Assembly (NCBI GenBank): GCA_003170655.1
Contig: PMYY01000205.1
Coordinates: 21,757-26,794, forward strand
Reading direction: 5' to 3'
DNA length: 5,038 nt
Origin: Nitrospiraceae bacterium
Lineage (GTDB): Bacteria > Nitrospirota > Thermodesulfovibrionia > Thermodesulfovibrionales > Dissulfurispiraceae
Made by a program: the position numbers and the translations under genes. Below are positions 1 to 5,038 of this stretch, one piece after another. Below the pieces are notes generated by a model. The model saw only the letters and a list, made by a program, of their open reading frames with translations. It was not told the origin of the DNA and made no database searches. The stretch's first letter is position 1. The number at the start of each line of letters is the position of its first letter.

Positions 1-34
1 GCCGCATTATTATAGCTGACAAAGCAGGAGGGGG

Positions 35-856
35 TCACTCAAAACGGATCTCTTCGAAATGCATATCCAAAAGGTCGATAAAGAGGATGCGGCCTTTCAT
101 GGAGCTGTCTTTATTTGTGATGATTTTACAAGCTTCGGCAGCCTGTAGCCCGGCCACGACCGCCGGGGCAAAAGAAGGATTACCTGTCACCTTCTCGATG
201 CCGATTTTATCGCCGCACTTTTCCAAGAGGTCAAGCACCGTTTGCTCTCGGGGTAACTGGATAGCGATCTGCCCGAACCATCCAGCGATGGCTCCGTGCA
301 CGAGCGGTATCAAAAGCTCGGCGCATGCTCTGGCCAATTCAACCCGGACGGGGATTGAGTCCAGAGCATCGACCGCGACGTCGCAACCGCTCAGGATGCG
401 AGCTGCATTGTCGGATCGCAGCGCGTGTGGGACAGATACTATCGTGATGGCAGGATTGATCTTCCGCACCCTGTCGGCTGCTGCGGCTGTCTTTAGCTGT
501 CCGAGGGTTTCAAGTGTGCATAATATCTGGCGATTGAGGTTATGCTCCTCGAAATGGTCGGGATCGACGGCTACAATGGTTCCGACACCGAGCCGCGCGA
601 GTCCCTCGATAACATGTCCTCCTAGTCCGCCGCATCCGATTACAACGACTCTGGACTTGAACAGGGCATACTGTTGCTCGATGGAGAGGGTATTTCTATT
701 GCGCTGATAACGCGCAGGGAGGAGGTTTGCATTAAGTGCCGCTTCTTCGATAACGCCAGGAGGCATGTTGAATTTCACGGATGCTTCATCAAGTATATTT
801 TGATGCACGATATCATCTGCGCCGTTCGCCTTCAGAAAATCCTGCACCTTATCCAT
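35..856 (-). CDS. ThiF/MoeB/HesA-family adenylyltransferase (E1-like), probable activator of the adjacent MoaD-like carrier
   Basis: The 273-aa cytoplasmic protein has the E1-like Rossmann fold signature. The nucleotide-binding loop GCGGLGG is at residues 74-80, the acidic VDPD at 97-100, and the NLNRQ arginine finger at 106-110. Lys122 lies in LGQLK, INP follows at 133-135, and DALD is at 163-166. HGAIAGWFGQ at 188-197 matches the usual HGAxxGxxGQ stretch. In this family ATP adenylates the C-terminal glycine of a MoaD/ThiS-type protein before sulfur transfer. The gene starts immediately after the stop codon of exactly such a carrier, which supports that partner. About 50 residues precede the core, ending in RYQRN, so the protein is longer than typical MoeB (about 250 aa). 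Its six cysteines (75, 113, 158, 178, 214, 243) form no CxxC pair, so the structural zinc site of MoeB/ThiF is absent. There is no rhodanese domain. The family call is firm; the choice between molybdopterin, tungstopterin or another thiocarboxylate pathway is inferred from context. Confidence 0.93.
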   Translation of the reverse strand: MDKVQDFLKANGADDIVHQNILDEASVKFNMPPGVIEEAALNANLLPARYQRNRNTLSIEQQYALFKSRVVVIGCGGLGGHVIEGLARLGVGTIVAVDPDHFEEHNLNRQILCTLETLGQLKTAAAADRVRKINPAITIVSVPHALRSDNAARILSGCDVAVDALDSIPVRVELARACAELLIPLVHGAIAGWFGQIAIQLPREQTVLDLLEKCGDKIGIEKVTGNPSFAPAVVAGLQAAEACKIITNKDSSMKGRILFIDLLDMHFEEIRFE

Positions 857-1081
857 TTATCCACCGCCTATAGGAGGGAAGATCGACAGCGTGTCACCAT
901 CGAGCATAACATGATCAGGGCCTGCGTGTTTACCGTTGACAAAGATGATCGCTGCTTCACCTTCAGGAATAACGAGGTCGTTCAGGACAGCGAGAACCGT
1001 GGTGCCCGTGGGGTATTCCCGTTGGTCGGTGTCGAAGCGATCTTTTCTGAGGGTTGCGAAGAGGTTTATTTTTATATGCAT
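857..1081 (-). CDS. MoaD/ThiS-type sulfur-carrier protein (small ubiquitin-like) ending in GGG
   Basis: The 74-aa protein begins MHIKINLFATLRK, the usual first beta strand of MoaD-like proteins. It continues with TGTTVLAVLNDL (helix), AAIIFVNGK (strand), LDGDTLSIFPPI and a final GGG. This is the beta-grasp, ubiquitin-like fold whose C-terminal glycine is adenylated and thiocarboxylated to carry sulfur into molybdopterin/tungstopterin. MoaD and ThiS normally end in GG; here there are three glycines. Its place between an AOR gene and an E1-like gene favours a MoaD role in AOR cofactor assembly over thiamine synthesis. The start is uncertain. An in-frame ATG at 1126 overlaps the AOR-1 stop as TAATG and would add MIRGEEFAPLPFFSP. 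I prefer 1081 because the family motif begins there and the extra residues are encoded by a perfect hairpin. Neither start has a good Shine-Dalgarno site at normal spacing, so translation is probably coupled to AOR-1. Confidence 0.85.
   Translation of the reverse strand: MHIKINLFATLRKDRFDTDQREYPTGTTVLAVLNDLVIPEGEAAIIFVNGKHAGPDHVMLDGDTLSIFPPIGGG
860..868 (-). promoter_or_regulatory. Ribosome binding site of the ThiF-like gene, embedded in the carrier's Gly-Gly-Gly codons
   Basis: Read on the minus strand, the last three sense codons of the carrier gene are GGC GGT GGA, followed by TAA and at once by the ATG of the ThiF-like gene. The GGTGG core lies about 4-5 bases before that ATG and can act as a Shine-Dalgarno-like site. 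The codons for the functional diglycine tail would then also direct translation of the next gene, with tight coupling. The overlap is visible in the sequence; its function is inferred. Confidence 0.5.
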
Positions 1082-1093
1082 GGGAGAGAAGAA

Positions 1094-1119
1094 GGGGAGA
1101 GGAGCGAACTCCTCTCCCC
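1094..1119 (-). promoter_or_regulatory. Perfect 11-bp intergenic hairpin between AOR-1 and the MoaD-like gene
   Basis: On the minus strand the RNA reads GGGGAGAGGAG, loop UUCG, then CUCCUCUCCCC. The arms (1119-1109 and 1104-1094) are perfectly complementary and GC-rich, with a 4-base loop. It begins 6 bases after the AOR-1 stop codon and ends 12 bases before the preferred ATG of the carrier. The sequence after it is pyrimidine-rich (UUCUUCUCUCCC) but is not a true U-run, so it is not a textbook intrinsic terminator. Likely roles are partial attenuation, or protection of the upstream AOR-1 mRNA end so that enzyme and cofactor proteins are made in unequal amounts. The structure is seen in the sequence; the role is inferred. 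Confidence 0.75.
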
Positions 1120-1125
1120 GAATCA

Positions 1126-2862
1126 TTACCAGTTGAAAACCTTGTCCAGGTCCTCGTCTTTGACGTCGAACTTCACGTTGTGCGGCGCAAGGGATTCGGT
1201 CGAGAAATACCGAGGCAGCCTGTCCTGTTGTGAGGTAAAGCCAGCCCTGGCGTTGAAGTCTCTTTCCATCGAGAGCACCTTTTGACCGAGAGCAACAACC
1301 CCATCTCCTGTGAGATTCAAGCCGTAGAATGCATTGAGCAGGTCGAGGAGCGCCTGGAATGTCTCGGGTTGATCAAGGATGGCAAACGCGATGAAAATGC
1401 ACATGCCCGTTGAGTCGATCGCTGCGGTCGCGATCTGGAGATTGCGCGAAAGTTCGATCTGGCCTTCGGCGACTAGCGGGTCGACAAAGCCGCCGACCTT
1501 GAGGATGTTGGTGGCAACAGCGTATCCCGCAGTATGGTCGGCGCCCATCGGCGAAGTGGCATAGGTAACTCCGACCCCTTTTACTGCGCGGGGGTCATAT
1601 GCCGGCATTGCCTGTCCCTTGACCACAGGGACGCGTTCCACACCGAATACCTTGCCCGTGACTGCTGCGCCGCCGCCGAGGATACGACCGAGATGCGAAC
1701 CCTTTCCGACCTCTTTGACAAGATTAATAGCTGCCTGGGCATCGCCGAATTTTGCAATTCCAGCGTCCATGGCAACGGCGATGGTGGCGCCCATTTCGAT
1801 GGTGTCGACTCCGAAATTGTCATCGAGAAAGTCGAGCATAGCGATGGAATCGATATCGTCGATGCCGCAGTTACCGCCATGGGCCCATACCGTTTCATAT
1901 TCGGGCTGTTTGGTCAGATAGTGACCGTCTTTATCATTGTAGACACCCGAGCAGCGTATGACACAGCCGCGATGACAGCCGTGTGTCGGCATTCCGCCCC
2001 TCTTGGTTTCGAGTTCGGCCATAGTCTCGCCGCTGATCTTGGATGCGCCTGCAAAGGTTCCCTGTTTGAAGTTGTATGTCGGGTAACCGCCGGCTTCGCT
2101 CAAAATATTGGTCAGCACATTTGTTCCAAACGCGGGAAGGGCTTGGCCGCTCACCGGATGCTGTTTGAGCCCATCGACGAAACGCTTGTTGGCGTCCTTG
2201 AACTTTTCCGGATCCTTCGGCGCCCGCATGGTCATACCCGTATCGTCGAGCACTATCGTCTTTACTCCTTTCGAACCCATTACCGCGCCAACTCCACCTC
2301 GGGCTGCATGCCTAGTCGGCCGAAGTTCCATATCTGTGCAGGCTATCGAAGCGATGTTCATCTTCATCTCTCCGGCAGGGCCGATAGAAATGCAGGATAT
2401 CTTGTCGCCGAACTCGGTCTTCATTTTAGCCACGAGATCATAATTGGGGAGCATCTTGAGACTGTTATCGACTGAGATTTTCACACCGTCTTTATTGATG
2501 ACGATCTTGAACAGATCTTCGGTGGCTGGTTTCCCCTCTAGGACTATGGCGGCATAGCCGAGACGTCCGATTACCTGTGCAGCCTGACCACCGGAGTTTG
2601 ACTCCTTTATGCCACCGGTGAGAGGGCTTTTGCAGCCGACGGACAGTCTGCCGGACATTGCAGCTACAGTCCCGCTCAGCATTCCGGGCGCTATAACCAG
2701 CTTGTTCTCGGAGCTTAACGGGTGACACAGGGGTGGGACCTCTTTCGAAATAATAGCGGATGTCATGGCGCGTCCCCCAAGTCCGACATACTCGCCAAGC
2801 GGGGTTACGGTGACCTTCGGGCCACCTTCAGCTCCCATGTCAATTCTCAGAATTTTGTCCAT
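1126..2862 (-). CDS. aor: Aldehyde:ferredoxin oxidoreductase family tungstoenzyme (AOR-1)
   Basis: The full-length 578-aa AOR-family protein (Pyrococcus furiosus AOR is 605 aa) is expected to oxidise an aldehyde, or reduce an acid, using a W-bis-pyranopterin and one [4Fe-4S] cluster, in the cytoplasm. The N-terminal AOR domain covers roughly residues 4-205, with GLGGRA at 27-32, GRLSV..KSPLTG at 71-83, SNSGG at 88-92 (Asn89 matches the Asn that helps bind the Mg bridging the two pterins) and ARGGVGAVMGSK at 187-198. Cluster cysteines are C296, C300 and C304 (CHRGCVIRC), with C488 in the pterin/cluster motif DSTGMC at 483-488. PEYET at 320-324, GVDTIEMG at 351-358 and GADHTAG at 440-446 fit the active-site Glu, pterin-contact Asp and active-site His regions. 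There is no signal peptide. A strong Shine-Dalgarno site supports the start. It heads an operon with a MoaD-like and a ThiF-like gene. The substrate is unknown; other AOR-family roles cannot be excluded. Confidence 0.95.
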   Translation of the reverse strand: MDKILRIDMGAEGGPKVTVTPLGEYVGLGGRAMTSAIISKEVPPLCHPLSSENKLVIAPGMLSGTVAAMSGRLSVGCKSPLTGGIKESNSGGQAAQVIGRLGYAAIVLEGKPATEDLFKIVINKDGVKISVDNSLKMLPNYDLVAKMKTEFGDKISCISIGPAGEMKMNIASIACTDMELRPTRHAARGGVGAVMGSKGVKTIVLDDTGMTMRAPKDPEKFKDANKRFVDGLKQHPVSGQALPAFGTNVLTNILSEAGGYPTYNFKQGTFAGASKISGETMAELETKRGGMPTHGCHRGCVIRCSGVYNDKDGHYLTKQPEYETVWAHGGNCGIDDIDSIAMLDFLDDNFGVDTIEMGATIAVAMDAGIAKFGDAQAAINLVKEVGKGSHLGRILGGGAAVTGKVFGVERVPVVKGQAMPAYDPRAVKGVGVTYATSPMGADHTAGYAVATNILKVGGFVDPLVAEGQIELSRNLQIATAAIDSTGMCIFIAFAILDQPETFQALLDLLNAFYGLNLTGDGVVALGQKVLSMERDFNARAGFTSQQDRLPRYFSTESLAPHNVKFDVKDEDLDKVFNW

Positions 2863-2866
2863 GCTG

Positions 2867-2873
2867 CACCTCC
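2867..2873 (-). promoter_or_regulatory. Strong Shine-Dalgarno site of AOR-1
   Basis: On the minus strand GGAGGTG precedes the ATG at 2862, with 4 bases after the motif and 6 after its GGAGG core. This is nearly full complementarity to the 3' end of 16S rRNA and fixes the AOR-1 start. By contrast, AOR-2 has no comparable site. Confidence 0.9.
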
Positions 2874-2919
2874 ATAGAGTTAGGTTTAGTATATTAGTAA
2901 AAGTACTATCATCTATTAA

Positions 2920-2928
2920 ATTATATCA
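2920..2928 (-). promoter_or_regulatory. Extended -10 promoter for the AOR-1 operon
   Basis: The minus strand reads TGATATAAT, a consensus -10 hexamer (TATAAT) with the TG of an extended -10 element one base upstream. The expected transcript start is near 2913, leaving a leader of about 50 bases before the ATG. At the usual 17-base spacing the -35 position reads TTTTTA, a poor match, which the extended -10 may compensate for. The surrounding 60 bases are very AT-rich, so a chance match or, in an archaeon, a TATA-box reading is possible. This is a pattern match only. Confidence 0.6.
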
Positions 2929-2963
2929 TACATAAAATGAAATAAAAAGAACATTGCCGGACG

Positions 2964-2976
2964 CACATCAGATGTG
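2964..2976. promoter_or_regulatory. Palindrome CACATC-A-GATGTG, candidate operator between the divergent AOR genes
   Basis: A perfect 6-1-6 inverted repeat sits upstream of the AOR-1 promoter. Its centre (2970) is about 57 bases before the predicted AOR-1 transcript start, a typical activator position, and about 77 bases before the AOR-2 ATG. A dimeric regulator binding here could control both genes. I do not recognise the motif as a known regulator's site. A palindrome of this size can occur by chance in an intergenic region. Confidence 0.4.
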
Positions 2977-3016
2977 ACTGCTCTTTCCGACATCTGCAAT
3001 CAGGGCTCATCAACTC

Positions 3017-3041
3017 TATCATCGGCCTCAAATGTTAGAAT
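3017..3041 (+). promoter_or_regulatory. Candidate -10 elements for AOR-2, with a short or absent leader
   Basis: Two hexamers each match TATAAT at five of six positions: TATCAT (3017-3022) and TAGAAT (3036-3041). The first has a weak -35-like CTGCAA 17 bases upstream and would give a leader of roughly 17 bases. The second would place transcription start at or next to the ATG at 3047, making a leaderless mRNA. No Shine-Dalgarno sequence lies before this ATG, which suits either a very short leader or none. Neither choice is established. Confidence 0.3.
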
Positions 3042-3046
3042 AGAAT

Positions 3047-4744
3047 ATGTTCGGATACACAGGAAAGTCCCTCAGAATAGATCTCTCTGCCGGGAGAAGT
3101 CAGATAATAGATACCCCCGGAGACCTTTGCGATGACTATCTAGGTGGGAGGGGGCTCGGCGTTGCGCTCATGGGTGACAGGATCACCCAATTGTATGACT
3201 CTCCCTCGATGCCTCTCATCTTTGCGACAGGTCCTCTCGTCGGGACCGCGGCTCCGACATCTGGCAGGATGTCGGTCGTATCAAAGTCGCCTCTGACTGG
3301 AACCATACTTGACTGTTCTGTGGGAGGACGCTTCGGCACCGAACTGAAGAGGGCGGGTTTCGACTCCATCGAGATTACCGGGGTATCCGACCGATGGGTC
3401 ATGCTCAACATCTATAATAAGGGTGTGACTATTGCGGACGCTGAGAAAATGTCCGGAGAGAATGTCTCCGGAATCGGCAGTCGTATGGGAAAGTATGGCT
3501 CTTTTGCCGCCATCGGCAGGGCAGGTGAGAAGCAGGTGAGATATGCATCAATTATTGTCGACGGGCGCTATGCAGCAGGACGGGGCGGGCTCGGCGCCGT
3601 CATGGGGGCCAAGAAGTTGAAGGCTATCAAAGTGAGGGGCAACAAGGCGATACCTGTTGCTGATTCGAATGGTCTGAAAAATGCGAGCGAAGATATCATG
3701 AGACTCCTGAGGGCATCGCCGGCGGTCTTCGGAGAGTTCGGCTTATCAGAATTCGGCACTGCGGCATTAGTAGATCTAATCCACGCAAGAAGAATGGAGC
3801 CGACGGACAATTTCAGGCGGACTCTCTTCGTCGATGCAGCCCATTATTCCGGATATGCGATGAAAACACGCTTTCGGTCGAAAAAGACAGGCTGCGCAGG
3901 CTGTCCCGTACTCTGCAAAAAGATCGGAGCACGGGGGGAGATAATACCGGAGTTTGAGAGCGCTTCCCATTTCGGTGCTCTCAATGGCTGCTCCGATCTG
4001 GACGCTATTGTCGAAGCTAACCGTATCTGCAATGATTACGGACTCGACACCATATCGGCGGCATCGACGATAGCCTGCTATTGCGAGATTAAGAGCATCA
4101 AGCTGACGCCGGCAGGGATTCTGAAAATCCTCAGGGAAATTGGAGATAGAAAAGGTGAAACCGGCGCAGCGCTGGCGGAGGGATCGTTTCGTTATGCCAT
4201 GTCGCAGGGGCATTCTGAGAAGAGCATGTCTGTAAAGAAACTGGAACTTCCTGCCTATGACCCCCGGGGGGCATATGGTATGTCGTTGGCATATGCAACG
4301 TCTAACCGTGGAGGCTGCCATCTGAGGGCCTATCCGGTGAGCCATGAAATTCTGAGAAAGCCGGTTGCAACCGACAGGTTTTCATTTGTGGGCAAGGCGC
4401 GGATGATCAAGATAGCCGAGGACCTTAATGCAGTAGTCGATTCGCTTACCGCGTGCAAGTTCATTTTTTTTGCGGCAGGCCTTGAGGAATATTCAAAGGC
4501 ACTCAATGCGGTGACTGGGAAAAGCTTCAATGTCCAGTCGCTGATGAGGATCGGCCAGAGGATATGGAACCTTGAGCGAAAAATGAACGAGATGAACGGG
4601 TTCACGACTGATGATGACGACCTGCCCGGTAGGTTCTTCAATGAGGAAGGATCTTCTGGCGCAACGGTGAAGGTATCTCCGATTAATCGCGAGGAATTTC
4701 TGAAGGCAAAGGAGAACTATTATAGAATACGAGGGTATGCATGA
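3047..4744 (+). CDS. aor: Aldehyde:ferredoxin oxidoreductase family tungstoenzyme (AOR-2), divergent from AOR-1
   Basis: The 565-aa cytoplasmic AOR-family protein begins with the family-like MFGYTGKSLRIDLS. An in-frame TAG two codons upstream makes 3047 the first possible ATG. N-terminal domain motifs are YLGGRGLG at 31-38, GRMSV..KSPLTG at 73-85 and AGRGGLGAVMGAKKLKAI at 177-194. The cluster ligands are C283, C286 and C290 (CAGCPVLC), with C470 as the fourth. EFES at 302-305, GLDTIS at 332-337 and SNRGGCHLRAY at 419-429 (His425) cover the active-site and pterin regions. Two positions depart from the classical enzyme: Ser91 replaces the Mg-bridge Asn, and the C-terminal pterin motif reads DSLTAC (465-470) instead of DxxGxC. 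All four cluster cysteines remain, so a functional enzyme is expected. It is clearly not a recent copy of AOR-1, since motif details and cysteine spacing differ throughout. Substrate and electron partner are unknown. No dedicated cofactor gene follows it. Confidence 0.95.
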   Translation: MFGYTGKSLRIDLSAGRSQIIDTPGDLCDDYLGGRGLGVALMGDRITQLYDSPSMPLIFATGPLVGTAAPTSGRMSVVSKSPLTGTILDCSVGGRFGTELKRAGFDSIEITGVSDRWVMLNIYNKGVTIADAEKMSGENVSGIGSRMGKYGSFAAIGRAGEKQVRYASIIVDGRYAAGRGGLGAVMGAKKLKAIKVRGNKAIPVADSNGLKNASEDIMRLLRASPAVFGEFGLSEFGTAALVDLIHARRMEPTDNFRRTLFVDAAHYSGYAMKTRFRSKKTGCAGCPVLCKKIGARGEIIPEFESASHFGALNGCSDLDAIVEANRICNDYGLDTISAASTIACYCEIKSIKLTPAGILKILREIGDRKGETGAALAEGSFRYAMSQGHSEKSMSVKKLELPAYDPRGAYGMSLAYATSNRGGCHLRAYPVSHEILRKPVATDRFSFVGKARMIKIAEDLNAVVDSLTACKFIFFAAGLEEYSKALNAVTGKSFNVQSLMRIGQRIWNLERKMNEMNGFTTDDDDLPGRFFNEEGSSGATVKVSPINREEFLKAKENYYRIRGYA

Positions 4745-4815
4745 GCGGCATTACTTCAGGCAGACATACCGCATGGAAGCGCAATAAAGAAATGTACGTA
4801 TTGCCCGTGGCTTAG
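4741..4815 (+). CDS. Possible 24-codon ORF overlapping the AOR-2 stop (ATGA)
   Basis: The ATG at 4741 overlaps the AOR-2 TGA in the classic ATGA arrangement, and GAGGG lies about 5 bases upstream, near usual Shine-Dalgarno spacing. The 24-residue product would start MSGITSGRH and end YVLPVA before TAG. It has no membrane segment, cysteines or motif that I recognise. Translational coupling makes a peptide possible, but an ORF this short with no homology is most likely chance or a decayed remnant. Confidence 0.2.
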   Translation: MSGITSGRHTAWKRNKEMYVLPVA

Positions 4816-5038
4816 AGGGAATATGTCTGGGTTCTCAGGGGCGCGTGAGCAGCTGGGGCAATCTTACCGCATTATATAAAATATTTGTTCTGAAATGAAG
4901 GTACCACTTCGCTGAAGGGCTAATTCATTGCCCCTTTAGGCTGTGCTGCGGCGATACGCATGTTTTTATGGAATTATATTTAAGTGTCTTTTAATTATGC
5001 CGCGAATAATAAATAAATATCTCGACAAACTCGAAACG
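4745..5038. other. Gene-poor region downstream of AOR-2
   Basis: Apart from the doubtful 24-codon ORF I find no convincing gene on either strand. There is a weak bulged stem AAGGGC...GCCCCTT (4915-4920 with 4930-4936) and a 4-bp stem TGCG/CGCA followed by T5 (4947-4967). Either might contribute to ending the AOR-2 transcript, but neither is a convincing intrinsic terminator. An AT-rich stretch (about 4961-5020) follows and could hold the promoter of a gene beyond the window. No tRNA, repeat array or insertion sequence end is seen. Confidence 0.6.

Noticed and set aside
1..34. TATAAT at 9-14 and an ATG at 5-7 on the minus strand, as promoter or start of a further gene
   Set aside because: The window ends after two codons, no Shine-Dalgarno site precedes the ATG, and no -35 lies at proper spacing.
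1094..1119. The hairpin as a classical rho-independent terminator of AOR-1
   Set aside because: The stem is strong, but the following bases are mixed C/U rather than a U-run, and the cofactor genes follow closely on the same strand. Partial attenuation remains possible, so it is listed as regulatory.
1534..2475. Long plus-strand ORF (313 codons) opposite AOR-1
   Set aside because: It is antisense to the strongly supported AOR-1 coding frame, its translation shows no family motifs, and it is rich in residues typical of shadow frames.
2895..2908. TAGTA-AAAG-TACTA stem in the AOR-1 leader as a riboswitch or attenuator
   Set aside because: It is only 5 AT-rich base pairs. The leader of about 50 bases is too short and simple for a tungsten/molybdenum-cofactor (Moco/Tuco) riboswitch.
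3776..4345. Minus-strand ORF (189 codons) opposite AOR-2
   Set aside because: It is a shadow of AOR-2, with no recognisable domain and a Cys/Arg-rich composition typical of antisense frames.
2..4875. 9-base repeat CCGCATTAT at 2-10 and 4867-4875 as flanking repeats of a mobile unit
   Set aside because: It is too short, and no transposase, inverted ends or integrase are present. It is most likely chance.
4915..4967. Intrinsic terminator of AOR-2
   Set aside because: The stem at 4915-4936 is short, bulged and lacks a T-run. The stem before T5 at 4963-4967 has only 4 bp.

Overview
The window is a compact locus for tungsten (or molybdenum) bis-pyranopterin enzymes of the aldehyde:ferredoxin oxidoreductase (AOR) family. 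It holds two different AOR-family genes transcribed away from each other from a shared 184-base region (2863-3046). The leftward gene is followed by two small cofactor-type genes. AOR enzymes are oxygen-sensitive, so the source is probably a strict anaerobe. A strong Shine-Dalgarno site, a near-perfect extended -10 box, moderate GC in the genes and AT-rich spacers fit a bacterium, for example a syntrophic or sulfate-reducing Desulfobacterota-like lineage. That placement is an inference: no taxonomic marker is present and an archaeon is not strictly excluded.

Layout. On the minus strand, read from right to left: AOR-1 (2862-1126, 578 aa), a perfect 11-bp hairpin (1119-1094), a MoaD/ThiS-type sulfur-carrier protein ending in Gly-Gly-Gly (1081-857, 74 aa from the preferred start), then a ThiF/MoeB/HesA-type adenylyltransferase (856-35, 273 aa). 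The three genes are packed as an operon: the carrier follows AOR-1 within 45 bases, and the ThiF-like ATG directly follows the carrier's stop codon. On the plus strand, AOR-2 (3047-4744, 565 aa) stands alone. It is followed by a possible 24-codon ORF overlapping its stop codon (ATGA) and then about 220 bases with no recognisable gene.

How the genes may work together. In pyranopterin biosynthesis a ThiF/MoeB-type E1-like enzyme adenylates the C-terminal glycine of a MoaD-type carrier. The carrier, once thiocarboxylated, donates the dithiolene sulfurs of molybdopterin. Placing this pair behind AOR-1 suggests a dedicated sulfur-transfer module that helps supply the W-bis-MPT cofactor of AOR-1, and perhaps of AOR-2. 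No ferredoxin-like subunit, FAD subunit, tungstate transporter or other pterin gene lies in the window, so electron partner and substrate cannot be deduced.

The main points for a second look are the intergenic hairpin in the AOR-1 operon, a ThiF-like protein with no zinc-binding CxxC pairs, departures from consensus cofactor motifs in AOR-2 (Ser for the Mg-binding Asn, DSLTAC instead of DxxGxC), different Fe-S cysteine spacing in the two AORs, and a palindrome between the divergent genes. I saw no clearly new system: the locus looks like a known type of AOR gene cluster with some unusual details.
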